Positions 25,081 to 33,827 of a DNA stretch of 55,233 bases are shown one piece after another. The notes beneath the pieces are model-generated. The model was not told where the DNA came from, made no database searches, and was given only the letters and a program-made list of their open reading frames with translations. This DNA is from Natribacillus halophilus (GTDB lineage Bacteria > Bacillota > Bacilli > Bacillales > Marinococcaceae): the NCBI RefSeq assembly GCF_900100185.1, contig NZ_FNEN01000007.1, positions 2,413-57,645 on the forward strand, in the 5' to 3' direction. Each line of letters opens with the position of its first letter. Position 1 is the first letter of the stretch. A program made the translations under genes and the position numbers.

Positions 25081-25284
25081 AAGATCAAACATACACGCAT
25101 CAAGAAGGTACTTAAAAAGTAGCAGGGAACCAATCCCTGTCTATAAAGTAATATAGCATACCCCTTCAGGTCCCTTCCAATCGCGTTCCGGAAGAAAATA
25201 AGCCGTTTATCTATGCTTTTCGTAGCTTTATTCTTCTAAATTGCTGGTGAATATTCTTTTAGTTATATCGACCGTCGCTCCCGG

Positions 25285-25836
25285 TTATATCGCGTGATGG
25301 CTTGACGATAACCGGTTCGAGGTTTCTTCAAGCATAAGTTGCGGTTTAAACTGATGGACATTGGCGACGTATTTCGTCGGGATGACCGTGAGACTCTTAT
25401 TGTATCTTTTAACTGCGTCATTATAGGATTGATTGGCGGTCTCCAGTAGTGTCAACGTCGTTTTCAGGTCTTCTGTGACCTCCCTGAGTTCTGCATCGGT
25501 GATATCGTCGTCGGCTTCAGCTTGTTCGAAAAGAAATTGTAAGCGATCGTTAAGAATCGCAAAAGCGTGTAATTGATCGCTGCGTTCATTGGCCGGATCC
25601 TGCATATCCTCCATCACTTTTTCCAGTGATTCGGTCGTACCGGCCGGTAAAAGGCCGTGCTGGTCAAGGATCGCCAGAAAATCGGTCGTCGAACGTTCTA
25701 CACGGGAGAGGAGATGCGTGATTCTCTGCCACCGTGTTTCCATGTAGGTGACGAATTTTAAAAGCACGGAGTAACCGATCAACCATGCCAGTAAAGTTAT
25801 GGTGATCAGTATGCCAAGGATAATTGCAAACCCCAA
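25285..25836 (-). CDS. LemA family protein
   Basis: The product is 183 aa, with a TTG start and a GGGAGG site about 10 nt upstream. One N-terminal membrane helix (residues about 3-28) precedes a helical bundle typical of LemA: the end SYNDAVKRYNKSLTVIPTKY followed by VHQFKP matches the family's YNxAVxxYN...P...F core. LemA proteins are inner-membrane proteins of unsettled role in signalling or proteolysis. The gene stands alone between two hairpin regions. Confidence 0.7.
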   Translation of the reverse strand: MGFAIILGILITITLLAWLIGYSVLLKFVTYMETRWQRITHLLSRVERSTTDFLAILDQHGLLPAGTTESLEKVMEDMQDPANERSDQLHAFAILNDRLQFLFEQAEADDDITDAELREVTEDLKTTLTLLETANQSYNDAVKRYNKSLTVIPTKYVANVHQFKPQLMLEETSNRLSSSHHAI

Positions 25837-26018
25837 GACAAGGGATCCTCCCTTCTCTTCAATGTTCGGATTTTGTATATTTCTTATTTGCTAAAACAAT
25901 GTTCACAGCAAGTATATCATATAAATGCCTTGATCTCAGCGGTTGATTTTCTCATTTTATGATTGCCCTTTTTGCTCTAGAACTACCAATATTATTATAG
26001 GTAACGACGTTGTTTTTT

Positions 26019-26113
26019 GGCAGGTAAGAAAGTATAAACCACTTTCTTATCATGCATAAGTGCAACTAAGGCTTATCGCCTTAAAGGCTTGGCGATAAGC
26101 CAAGTTTTCTTTA
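26019..26113 (+). repeat. 95-bp palindromic element, copy 1
   Basis: This copy is 94/95 identical to the copy at 31366-31460, in the same orientation. It contains two hairpins: AAGAAAGT / ACTTTCTT and GGCTTATCGCC / GGCGATAAGCC, and ends in TTTTCTTT. It lies in the gap 25837-26243, which holds no gene. It may be a MITE/REP-like element or a mobile-type terminator. It brackets the catabolic operon. Confidence 0.85.
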
Positions 26114-26243
26114 CCATTTTTAAGCTGGACGGATACCATTGCTTATAGTACGCTGAATGTAAGCGAATACAATCCGGTGCTTTTTGCGTGCACTGATTGA
26201 GCGCTTGATCAGCTTATAACTACTGTTATAAAGGGAGGGGAAT

Positions 26244-27389
26244 ATGGATTTTCAATACACGGAAGAACAGCGGATGATCCGGGATATGGTTCGGGATTTT
26301 GCGGAGGCCGAAATCGCCCCGAAAGCGGAAGAAGTGGATCAGAGCGGCCGTTTTCCGGAAGAAACGTTTGCACAGATGGGACCTTTAGGCATCCTGGGGC
26401 TTCCGATTTCGGAAGAATATGGCGGCGCGGGGGCCGATACGATTTCGTACGCGCTGGCCGTCGAAGAAATCGGCAAAGCTTGCGGAGGCACAGGGCTTAG
26501 TTATGCGGCATCGGTTTCGCTCGGGGCAGGTCCGTTGGACTCCTTCGGAACCAAAGCCCAAAAGGAAGAATATTTAGTACCGATCGTGAAGGGGGAGGCT
26601 CTAGGTTCGTTCGGACTCACCGAACCCAATGCCGGCTCGGATGCAGGAGGGACGAAAACGACTGCCACGTTACAGGGTGACCGTTATGTCATTAACGGGG
26701 AGAAATGCTGGATTACAAATGCCACCTATGCAAAAGCGGTGATTATTACTGCGGTAAGCGGAAAAAAAGCAAACGGCGACAACAAAATTTCCGCTTTTAT
26801 CGTCCCGACGGATGCGGAAGGGTTCAAGATCACGCGTCCATATGACAAGATGGGTGTACGTGCCTCTGATACGACGGAACTTGTCCTGACCGACGTTGAA
26901 GTTCCCGAGGAGAATATTTTGGGCGATCCGGACAAAGGTTTTGGACAGTTCCTTCATACATTGGATGGCGGGCGTATATCGATTGGCGCCTTAGCTCTGG
27001 GGATAGCCGAAGGGGCGTATCAAAAAGCGCTTGCTTATGCGCATGAACGCAAACAGTTCGGCGCCCCGATCGGTAAGTTCCAGGCTATTCAGTTTAAGCT
27101 CGCGGATATGGCCATGGAAATCGACTTGGCGAGAACGATGGTTCATAAAGCCGCCTGGTTGAAGGATCAGAAAAAACGGTTTAAAAAAGAAGCCGCCTTT
27201 GCCAAGTTGTATGCCTCGGAAATGTCGACGAGAGTTTGCAATCAGGCGTTGCAAATTCATGGCGGTTCCGGCTATATGCGCGAATATGGAATCGAACGAA
27301 TGCTACGGGACACTAAATTAATGGAAATCGGAGAAGGGACTTCAGAGATCCAGCGTATGGTGATATCAAGAGAAATCGGTTGTCCCTGA
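26244..27389 (+). CDS. yngJ: Acyl-CoA dehydrogenase (short/branched-chain)
   Basis: The product is 381 aa. The FAD and acyl-CoA core motifs are present: LTEPNAGSDAGGTKT and the C-terminal MEIGEGTSEIQRMVI, with the catalytic Glu in EGTSEIQ as in short-chain enzymes. In this operon context it most likely oxidises isovaleryl-CoA or a related branched acyl-CoA, like B. subtilis YngJ. AAGGGAGGGG precedes the ATG. It is the first gene of a five-gene operon, and the gap to the next gene is 18 bp. Confidence 0.85.
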   Translation: MDFQYTEEQRMIRDMVRDFAEAEIAPKAEEVDQSGRFPEETFAQMGPLGILGLPISEEYGGAGADTISYALAVEEIGKACGGTGLSYAASVSLGAGPLDSFGTKAQKEEYLVPIVKGEALGSFGLTEPNAGSDAGGTKTTATLQGDRYVINGEKCWITNATYAKAVIITAVSGKKANGDNKISAFIVPTDAEGFKITRPYDKMGVRASDTTELVLTDVEVPEENILGDPDKGFGQFLHTLDGGRISIGALALGIAEGAYQKALAYAHERKQFGAPIGKFQAIQFKLADMAMEIDLARTMVHKAAWLKDQKKRFKKEAAFAKLYASEMSTRVCNQALQIHGGSGYMREYGIERMLRDTKLMEIGEGTSEIQRMVISREIGCP

Positions 27390-27407
27390 TTCGCGGGAGG
27401 CATAGAC

Positions 27408-28739
27408 ATGTTTACGAAAATATTGATCGTTAACCGTGGGGAAATCGCTTGTCGCGTGATTCAAAGTTGCCGGGCTCTCGGCATTAAGACTGTCGCCATT
27501 TATTCGGAAGCCGACCGGGACGCGTTGCACACGAGCCTTGCCGATGAAGCGTACGACGTAGGGCCGCCCAGAGTTTTCGAGAGCTATCTGAATGTCGATA
27601 AAATTTTTGCGGTCGCCAAAGAGGCAAACGTGGATGCCATTCACCCGGGGTACGGGTTTCTGTCCGAAAACGCCGATTTTGTAAATCGCTGCCTTAAAGA
27701 GAATATCGTTTTTATCGGACCTTCTCCGGAAACGATGACGATTATGGGCGACAAGGTGTCCGCGCGCAAACATATGAAAGCGGCAGGGGTGCCCGTCATG
27801 CCCGGTACGGATGATCCTGTCGCAAGTGCGGAGGCAGCGGTTTCTTTTGCCGAAGAGATCGGCTATCCGGTCATGCTTAAAGCGGCGGCCGGTGGTGGCG
27901 GCATCGGCATGGAAAAAGCAGCTGACGCCGAAGCATTGGAAAAAGCGTTTCATAGCAACCAAAGAAGAGCGACGAGCTATTTTGGCTCCGGATCGCTTTA
28001 TCTGGAAAAAGCGTTAGAAGCGCCGCGACACATTGAGGTGCAAGTCATCGGTGATCAAATTGGAAATGTTATCCACCTCGGGGAAAGGGATTGCTCGATT
28101 CAGCGCCGGCACCAAAAAGTTATCGAAGAAGCACCAGCGCTCGGTCTCTCGGAAGACCTTTTACAACGCCTGCGACAGGCGGCGATTCAGGCTGCGGAGT
28201 CGCTGAATTATGAAAATGCCGGAACACTGGAATTTCTCGTGGAAGATGACGCGTTTTACTTTCTGGAAATGAACACGCGTCTGCAGGTGGAACACCCGGT
28301 GACCGAAGAGGTGACAGGGGTCGATATCGTAAAGGAGCAAATTCGCGTCGCGGCCGGGAAAAAGTTAAGCGTTGACCAAGCCCAGGTCAAGCGGCATGGG
28401 CATGCCATCGAAACGCGTGTCTATGCTGAAGATCCCAAGACGTTTTTCCCCTCACCCGGAACGATTGAAGTGTTTCACGTGCCCGAAGGCGAGCAAATCC
28501 GTCTCGATACAGGCGTGCGCGCCGGCACGGAAGTCACCCCGCACTATGACCCGTTGCTCGCGAAAGTGATTGTCAGTGGGAAAGACCGGGAAGATGCCGT
28601 CAGAAACATGCAAAAAACGTTGAACGAAAGTGAGATCCAGGGACTGAAAACGAATCTCCCGTTTTTACGTGAAGTGCTGGAACATCCCGATTTTGTCAGC
28701 TCAAATGTGACGATTAATTTTGTGAAAGACCATTTTTAG
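27408..28739 (+). CDS. yngH: Biotin carboxylase subunit (acyl-CoA carboxylase)
   Basis: The product is 443 aa, an AccC-type ATP-grasp enzyme. The N-terminal KILIVNRGEIACRVIQSCRA, the Gly-rich loop MLKAAAGGGGIGM and the EMNTRLQVEHPVTEEVTGVD motif are typical. It carboxylates biotin on the carrier protein encoded just downstream, using bicarbonate and ATP. Sitting with a carboxyltransferase, acyl-CoA dehydrogenase and hydratase, it belongs to methylcrotonyl-CoA (or similar) carboxylase, not fatty-acid synthesis. Confidence 0.92.
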   Translation: MFTKILIVNRGEIACRVIQSCRALGIKTVAIYSEADRDALHTSLADEAYDVGPPRVFESYLNVDKIFAVAKEANVDAIHPGYGFLSENADFVNRCLKENIVFIGPSPETMTIMGDKVSARKHMKAAGVPVMPGTDDPVASAEAAVSFAEEIGYPVMLKAAAGGGGIGMEKAADAEALEKAFHSNQRRATSYFGSGSLYLEKALEAPRHIEVQVIGDQIGNVIHLGERDCSIQRRHQKVIEEAPALGLSEDLLQRLRQAAIQAAESLNYENAGTLEFLVEDDAFYFLEMNTRLQVEHPVTEEVTGVDIVKEQIRVAAGKKLSVDQAQVKRHGHAIETRVYAEDPKTFFPSPGTIEVFHVPEGEQIRLDTGVRAGTEVTPHYDPLLAKVIVSGKDREDAVRNMQKTLNESEIQGLKTNLPFLREVLEHPDFVSSNVTINFVKDHF

Positions 28740-28752
28740 GAGGACATCCATC

Positions 28753-28965
28753 ATGGCAAAGATTGAAGTAAGCATGGCAGGAAATCTATGGAAGTTGTTA
28801 AAGCAGGAAGGAGACGAGGTTCAAGCGGGGGAAGAAGTCGCGATTCTGGAATCCATGAAAATGGAGATTCCGGTGGAGGCTGAATCCGGCGGAGCAATCA
28901 AGGCGGTTCTGAAAGCGGAAGGTGAGTTTGTCGACGAGGGCGAAGCGTTATTCGAACTGGAATAG
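28753..28965 (+). CDS. yngHB: Biotin carboxyl carrier protein
   Basis: The product is 70 aa, a single biotinyl domain. The biotinylated lysine is in ESMKMEIPV, flanked by GDEVQAGEEVAIL and GEFVDEGEALFELE. It carries carboxybiotin between the carboxylase upstream and the carboxyltransferase downstream. AGGAGGACATCC precedes the ATG. Confidence 0.95.
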   Translation: MAKIEVSMAGNLWKLLKQEGDEVQAGEEVAILESMKMEIPVEAESGGAIKAVLKAEGEFVDEGEALFELE

Positions 28966-28977
28966 GAGGGTTTACCG

Positions 28978-29760
28978 ATGGAGGACCTCGTGCAATTGGA
29001 AAAACCCGGCCGAGGCATCGCGCTGCTTAGGCTGAATCGTCCGCAGGCCGCGAACGCTTTGTCAAAAGAGCTCCTGGCCGCCCTCAGAGATGAACTTATG
29101 AACGTAAAACGAGACGCGGACACTTACGTCCTCGTCATCGCAGCTGCGGGAGGAAAAGTGTTCAGCGCGGGGGCGGATTTGAAAGAACGGGCCGGGATGA
29201 GCGAAGAAGAAGTGATCGTGGCCGTGAACGGGATTAAGGAGACGGTGAACAGGATTGCCGAGCTGCCTCAACCCGTCATAGCGGCCATGAATGGCAGCGC
29301 GCTTGGCGGAGGCCTTGAACTCGCCCTCGCCTGCGACTTGCGCATAGGAGCGAATGATAGAAAATACGGCCTGCCGGAGACGACGCTGGCCATTATTCCC
29401 GGCGCCGGCGGAACCCAGCGTTTAGCGCGTTTGATTGGGCCCGGGAAAGCGAAAGCACTTATTTATAGCGGACAGTTGCTCAGCGGGCAGGAAGCATTGA
29501 ATGATGGCATATTGGAATATAGCACGTCTTTGGAAGCGGTTGAACAGGAGGCGATGGCTTTAGCGGAAAAAATCGCTTCTAACGGCCCCATTGCCTTGCA
29601 ACAGGCGAAAAAGGCGATTGACGAAGGTTTGGATACGAGCTTGTCCACAGGTTTGGATATTGAAACCGGTGCTTATAAGCGAACGGTTCCGACCGCTGAT
29701 CGCCTGGAAGGGATCCGCGCTTTTCAGGAAAAACGAGCCCCGGATTATCACGGCGAATGA
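28978..29760 (+). CDS. yngF: Enoyl-CoA hydratase/isomerase (methylglutaconyl-CoA hydratase-like)
   Basis: The product is 260 aa, a crotonase-fold enzyme. The oxyanion-hole loops FSAGADLKE and NGSALGGGLELALACDLRIG and the catalytic-Glu region GLPETTLAIIPGAGGTQRL are present. In the B. subtilis yng operon the homologue hydrates methylglutaconyl-CoA in leucine breakdown. It is 12 bp after the carrier gene and 12 bp before the carboxyltransferase gene. Confidence 0.88.
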   Translation: MEDLVQLEKPGRGIALLRLNRPQAANALSKELLAALRDELMNVKRDADTYVLVIAAAGGKVFSAGADLKERAGMSEEEVIVAVNGIKETVNRIAELPQPVIAAMNGSALGGGLELALACDLRIGANDRKYGLPETTLAIIPGAGGTQRLARLIGPGKAKALIYSGQLLSGQEALNDGILEYSTSLEAVEQEAMALAEKIASNGPIALQQAKKAIDEGLDTSLSTGLDIETGAYKRTVPTADRLEGIRAFQEKRAPDYHGE

Positions 29761-29772
29761 TGGAGGGAAGTT

Positions 29773-31296
29773 ATGGTTAAGCATGAAGAGGTGGTCGCAG
29801 ACATTGAACAGGGCGGCCCGGAACGTTATCACAAGAGCAATGCCGACAAGGGAAAAATGTTCGTGCGCGAACGTTTGCGCAAGTTATTGGATGAAGGGGC
29901 TGACATGCAGGAAGACGGGAAATTCGCCAACGTCATGGCCGGTGATTTGCCGGCGGATGGCGTCATTACGGGCATGGGCCATGTCCAGGGCCGGCAAGTC
30001 TGTTTTATGGCCAATGACTCCACGGTAAAAGCCGGTTCATGGGGAGCGCGTACGGTTGAAAAAATCATCCGTATTCAGGAACAGGCCGAAAATCTGCAAT
30101 GTCCCATCTTTTATCTCGTCGATTCAGCCGGTGCGCGCATTACCGATCAAGTGGAGATGTTCCCGGGAAGGCGCGGGGCAGGGCGGATTTTTCACAATCA
30201 AGTGCAACTTTCCGGCCAGGTGCCGCAAGTGTGCCTGTTATTCGGGCCGTCAGCGGCAGGAGGCGCATATATTCCGGCGTTTTGTGACCTCGTCATTATG
30301 GTGGAAGAAAATGCTTCCATGTATCTAGGGTCACCGCGTATGGCGGAAAAGGTCATCGGTGAGAACGTGACGCTCGAGGAAATGGGCGGCGCCCGGATGC
30401 ATTGCAGTGTCTCCGGGTGTGGGGATGTTCTCGCGAGCGATGAAACTGAAGCGATCAGCAAGGCGCGGCAATACATGACCTATTTTCCGGCAAATCACCG
30501 GGAAAGAGCGGTGGCTGTTACGCCGCAAGCGCCGAGTCCGGGAGGCAAGGATATCGCTGATTTGATTCCGGACAATCAAAATGCCCCGTTTGATATGTAT
30601 AAGCTGATCGATCAGCTCATTGATGCCGAGAGTTTTTTTGAAATCAAGCGTTTGTTTGCGCCGGAGCTGATCACAGGTTTGGCACGTATGGACGGCGGGG
30701 TGGTCGGGATCATCGCCAATCAGCCAAAAGCAAAGGGCGGGGTTCTTTTCTATGATTCCGCGGACAAGGCGGCGCGCTTCATTAATCTCTGTGACGCCTT
30801 TAATATTCCGTTACTGTTTCTTGCGGATGTGCCTGGCTTTATGATTGGTACGAAGGTGGAACGGGCCGGCATTATTCGCCACGGGGCAAAAATGATTTCA
30901 GCGATGGCGAGCGCGACGGTACCGAAAATTTCCGTCATCGTACGCAAAGCTTATGGCGCGGGTCTGTACGCCATGGCCGGGCCTGCGTTCGAACCGGATT
31001 ATTGTGTCGCCTTGCCGAGCGCACAAATCGCTGTCATGGGCCCGGAAGCGGCGGTGAATGCTGTGTATGCCAATAAAATTGCCGAGCTGCCCGAGGAAGA
31101 AAGAGAAGCATATATCGCAGAAAAACGAAAAGAATATCAAGAGAACATTGACATTCACCGTCTGGGTTCGGAACTCGTCGTTGATGATATCGTGGAACCG
31201 ACCGATTTAAGGGAGACACTCGTTTCGCGTTTCGACATGTATGCGCAGAAAAACGTTCGCCCACCCGCTAAAAAGCATAACGTGGATCCGGTGTAG
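29773..31296 (+). CDS. yngE: Acyl-CoA carboxylase beta (carboxyltransferase) subunit
   Basis: The product is 507 aa with two carboxyltransferase domains. AGARITDQVEMFPGRRGAGR and FGPSAAGGAYIPAFCD in the N-terminal half and FLADVPGFMIGTKVERAGII plus AYGAGLYAMAGPAF in the C-terminal half define the acyl-CoA carboxylase family. It matches YngE/MCC-beta size. It moves CO2 from biotin to methylcrotonyl-CoA or propionyl-CoA; the choice needs biochemical evidence. It is the last gene of the operon and is followed by a long terminator. Confidence 0.92.
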   Translation: MVKHEEVVADIEQGGPERYHKSNADKGKMFVRERLRKLLDEGADMQEDGKFANVMAGDLPADGVITGMGHVQGRQVCFMANDSTVKAGSWGARTVEKIIRIQEQAENLQCPIFYLVDSAGARITDQVEMFPGRRGAGRIFHNQVQLSGQVPQVCLLFGPSAAGGAYIPAFCDLVIMVEENASMYLGSPRMAEKVIGENVTLEEMGGARMHCSVSGCGDVLASDETEAISKARQYMTYFPANHRERAVAVTPQAPSPGGKDIADLIPDNQNAPFDMYKLIDQLIDAESFFEIKRLFAPELITGLARMDGGVVGIIANQPKAKGGVLFYDSADKAARFINLCDAFNIPLLFLADVPGFMIGTKVERAGIIRHGAKMISAMASATVPKISVIVRKAYGAGLYAMAGPAFEPDYCVALPSAQIAVMGPEAAVNAVYANKIAELPEEEREAYIAEKRKEYQENIDIHRLGSELVVDDIVEPTDLRETLVSRFDMYAQKNVRPPAKKHNVDPV

Positions 31297-31325
31297 CGGA
31301 TCTCAATGCCTTGGAAAGCCGGAAA

Positions 31326-31361
31326 GAAAGGAAGCGAAATCGTCGATTTCGCTTCCTTTCG
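31326..31361 (+). terminator. Long hairpin ending the catabolic operon
   Basis: A 15-bp perfect stem GAAAGGAAGCGAAAT / ATTTCGCTTCCTTTC has a 5-nt loop. The T-tract is within and just after the 3' arm. It lies 5 bp before the 95-bp element copy 2. Confidence 0.75.
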
Positions 31362-31365
31362 CGTC

Positions 31366-31460
31366 GGCAGGTAAGAAAGTATAAACCACTTTCTTATCAT
31401 GCATAAGTGCAACTAAGGCTTATCGCCGTAAAGGCTTGGCGATAAGCCAAGTTTTCTTTA
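31366..31460 (+). repeat. 95-bp palindromic element, copy 2
   Basis: This copy differs from copy 1 (26019-26113) at a single base (CCGTAAAGG against CCTTAAAGG). Both hairpins are intact, and the changed base is in a loop. It lies between the operon terminator and the SASP promoter. Confidence 0.85.
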
Positions 31461-31494
31461 GGCGCTGATTGGATGAACTTACTAATCGAAATAA

Positions 31495-31524
31495 AGGATA
31501 GAGTTTGGTTTTCGTTACAAACTA
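31495..31524 (+). promoter_or_regulatory. Candidate SigG (forespore) promoter for the SASP gene
   Basis: AGGATA (31495-31500) and CAAACTA (31518-31524) are 17 bp apart, resembling the SigG pattern of a GNATA -35 and CATACTA -10. SASP genes are classic SigG targets. Confidence 0.5.
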
Positions 31525-31554
31525 ATGGTTACCAAGCAAGGGAGGTGAGATCAA

Positions 31555-31755
31555 ATGGCAAGCAACAACTCTAACCAGCTTGTAGTACCTGGCGTTGACC
31601 AGGCACTGGATCAAATGAAAACTGAAATTGCGCAAGAGTTTGGTGTGCAGCTTGGTGGTGAATCCACATCACGCTCTAATGGGTCTGTTGGAGGGGAAAT
31701 CACTAAGCGTCTCGTGCAGATGGCCGAGCAGCAAATGAACGGCTACCAGCGATAA
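31555..31755 (+). CDS. ssp: Alpha/beta-type small acid-soluble spore protein
   Basis: The product is 66 aa. [20 protein letters not shown] holds the GPR cleavage region of alpha/beta SASPs (TEIAQEFG), and the end [14 protein letters not shown] is the conserved DNA-binding helix. It coats spore DNA and protects it against UV, heat and hydrolysis. GGGAGGTGA precedes the ATG. The position upstream of yheE and yheB matches B. subtilis sspB. Confidence 0.95.
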   Translation: MASNNSNQLVVPGVDQALDQMKTEIAQEFGVQLGGESTSRSNGSVGGEITKRLVQMAEQQMNGYQR

Positions 31756-31774
31756 CAATCGCATACAGATGACT

Positions 31775-31800
31775 AAAAAGGCAGCTGCGGCTGCCTTTTT
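31775..31800 (+). terminator. Intrinsic terminator after ssp
   Basis: AAAAAGGCAGC / GCTGCCTTTTT with loop TGCG. It abuts the convergent yheE stop. Confidence 0.88.
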
Positions 31801-32027
31801 TACATCTGTGTTGGATTATGGTCTTCATAAATATGATAAAGCATTAAATCATGCACTTGCATTTCCACCTGTTCCACATCGTCTTCGACGGGCTCATTTT
31901 GCCAGTCGATCGTTCCGTCCTGGGTATAGATGGCGGCACAATATTTGCCCCGATGAAAAAAAGAGATCTTCCATTTTTTACTTATCCAATTATCCTTGAG
32001 GGTTTTAAACTGAAAATGTGTAAGCAT
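31800..32027 (-). CDS. yheE: YheE family protein (DUF5342)
   Basis: The product is 75 aa, from ATG 32027 after GGGGAGGT. WKISFFHRGKYCAAIYTQDG and the end VEMQVHDLMLYHIYEDHNP match the DUF5342 family known from B. subtilis YheE. The function is unknown. The yheB and yheA neighbours and the sspB-like gene support the assignment. The stop codon overlaps the SASP terminator. Confidence 0.85.
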   Translation of the reverse strand: MLTHFQFKTLKDNWISKKWKISFFHRGKYCAAIYTQDGTIDWQNEPVEDDVEQVEMQVHDLMLYHIYEDHNPTQM

Positions 32028-32107
32028 AACCGGGACCTCCCCGTCTTCATTAATCTTGTCATTATGATATCATGTTTGGGGAAGGCATGTCTTAAAGGAG
32101 TCTTGCG

Positions 32108-33250
32108 ATGAACGGCTGGTTGCTTTTATTATTTACCGTCATATTGGCGGCCATTATCGGATTTATTACGAATGTCATTGCTGTTTCCATGCTTTTTCGT
32201 CCCCGGAAACCGATTTATGTGGGTGCATGGAAATTGCCGCTGACCCCGGGATTAATCCCCAAACGCCACGAGGAGATCGCCCAACACCTCGGTCGCATCG
32301 TCATGGAACATTTACTAACCGTGGAAGGGGTGCAAGGGCGCTTAACCGAACAAAGGTTTCAAAATGAAGTGAAAGAATGGGTGAAAGAAGGGGTAAAAAA
32401 ATGGATGGGGCGCGAAGAGCGCTCCGTACAGGATATCATCGGGGAATATGGCCCCTGGTCTTCACCTGATCGCAAAGTAAAAGAGCGGGTGGCCGCCGAC
32501 GTTGCCCGTCGGGTCGACGCCTACTGGGAGCAAATGCAAAACGAAACCCTGGAGCAAATGCTCCCGGCTGATGTCGTTCGAAAGGGGTCTGATATGATCC
32601 CGAGCGTATCCCACTGGATCATACAGCGTTTAAGTGTTTATTTGCATTCCAGGGAAGGGAAGGAACAAATACAATCGATCGTGCAAACCTTCGTCCGTAG
32701 CCGCGGGTCTCTTGTTCAATTCCTGGACTCGTTTGTACGAACTGATAAAGTCGTCGAGAGAGTCTATCCGGAAGTGATTGATGTTCTCACATCCAGGGAG
32801 ATTGAACAGTGGCTGGAGAAAAAACTGCATGAAGAGTATCAAAAAGCGCTCCGGAAAGATGGTACAGACATTTTCTCTGAAGAGACGATAGCCCGTTACC
32901 GCCAGGAAGTCATTCGGCTTCTGAGTGATCAGGTCCCCGTCGATCGTATCTTTCACACGCCCGTGAAAGAATGGGCGGAGACGTTTAATGTAAACCTCGT
33001 TGATGAGCTTGTCGATACGGCTGTTCATCAATCCGGGCGCTTTCTGGAAACGAGGATCGCTGACATTCTGCCCTCGCTGCGATTGGATCATATCGTGACT
33101 GAACAAGTGAGAGCCTTCCCGTTAGATCGTCTGGAAGCCATTGTCGTGCAGATTTCCAATCGGGAGCTGCGCATGATTAAATATTTGGGAGGTCTTTTAG
33201 GCGGTGTGATCGGTATCGTTCAAGGCATCATGATCCTGTTGTTTTTCTAG
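32108..33250 (+). CDS. yheB: DUF445 family membrane protein
   Basis: The product is 380 aa. Membrane helices sit at both ends (residues about 3-25 and 360-380), with a long amphipathic helical centre between them. SMLFRPRKPIYVGAWKLPLTPGLIPKRHEEIAQ near the N-terminus (quoted in part: LTPGLIPKRHEE) is the DUF445 signature. No enzymatic role is known. It is in the same order as B. subtilis yheB-yheA; the yheC/yheD spore-coat genes usually found nearby are absent here. Confidence 0.88.
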   Translation: MNGWLLLLFTVILAAIIGFITNVIAVSMLFRPRKPIYVGAWKLPLTPGLIPKRHEEIAQHLGRIVMEHLLTVEGVQGRLTEQRFQNEVKEWVKEGVKKWMGREERSVQDIIGEYGPWSSPDRKVKERVAADVARRVDAYWEQMQNETLEQMLPADVVRKGSDMIPSVSHWIIQRLSVYLHSREGKEQIQSIVQTFVRSRGSLVQFLDSFVRTDKVVERVYPEVIDVLTSREIEQWLEKKLHEEYQKALRKDGTDIFSEETIARYRQEVIRLLSDQVPVDRIFHTPVKEWAETFNVNLVDELVDTAVHQSGRFLETRIADILPSLRLDHIVTEQVRAFPLDRLEAIVVQISNRELRMIKYLGGLLGGVIGIVQGIMILLFF

Positions 33251-33342
33251 GGCTATCTTTTTGCGGACAGGCATGTTATCCTCGAAAAGGTGTAAATCAA
33301 GCGATAAACGGCAAAGATGGAAGAAGAAAAAGGAGGACAATC

Positions 33343-33705
33343 ATGGCTGAGAATTTACATGATAAAGCGCATGAACTGGCGCAAGCATTAAGGGAAAGTG
33401 ATGAGTTCCAGACTTTACAGGCGCTTCATGAAGAAGTGGAAGAGGATGATGTCGCGAGCCGGATGCTTTCCAATTTCCGGAAGGTGCAGTTGGATTTGCA
33501 GGAAAAGCAGATGCAGGGCCAGCAACCATCAGAAGAAGAAATCAGTCAAGCGCAAAAGCAATTTGAAATGGTCCAACAGCATGAAGTCATTTCCAAGTTA
33601 ATGGATCAGGAACAGAAGATGAGCACTGTGATCGGCGACATGAACAAAATCATTACAGAGCCGCTGGAATCACTCTATGGGACACCTGAAGACGAAGATC
33701 AATAA
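33343..33705 (+). CDS. yheA: YlbF/YmcA family protein YheA
   Basis: The product is 120 aa, an all-helical coiled protein. DKAHELAQALRESDEFQTLQ at the start and VRKVQLDLQEKQMQG-type text in the middle (FRKVQLDLQEKQMQGQQPSE) match the YheA/YmcA/YlbF fold. Relatives YmcA and YlbF act with YaaT in RNase Y-dependent RNA maturation and in competence and biofilm control; YheA's own job is unknown. AGGAGGACAATC precedes the ATG. It is 92 bp behind yheB. Confidence 0.92.
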   Translation: MAENLHDKAHELAQALRESDEFQTLQALHEEVEEDDVASRMLSNFRKVQLDLQEKQMQGQQPSEEEISQAQKQFEMVQQHEVISKLMDQEQKMSTVIGDMNKIITEPLESLYGTPEDEDQ

Positions 33706-33732
33706 TTGAGGGCAGCTGCTCTCAATTTTTTT
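33704..33732 (+). terminator. Intrinsic terminator after yheA
   Basis: AATTGAG / CTCAATT with an inner GCAGCTGC palindrome, followed by a T-run. Confidence 0.85.
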
Positions 33733-33827
33733 GTATAGGAATGGCAAACGGCCCCGGAGTTCTAAATCCCTGCTGTCGGACATATTGTTTATTAATAAGG
33801 CAAGGAGTACGAACAGGAGGGATGACC

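Noticed and set aside
26204-26240. SigA promoter TTGATC / TATAAA before the acyl-CoA dehydrogenase gene
   Set aside because: The -10 would lie right against the ribosome site, leaving no room for a leader. A SigE-type element further upstream (AATACAAT near 26168) is more plausible but weak.
26019-31460. Composite transposon around the catabolic operon
   Set aside because: The flanking 95-bp elements carry no transposase, and the operon shows normal codon use and a conserved Bacillus-type gene order.
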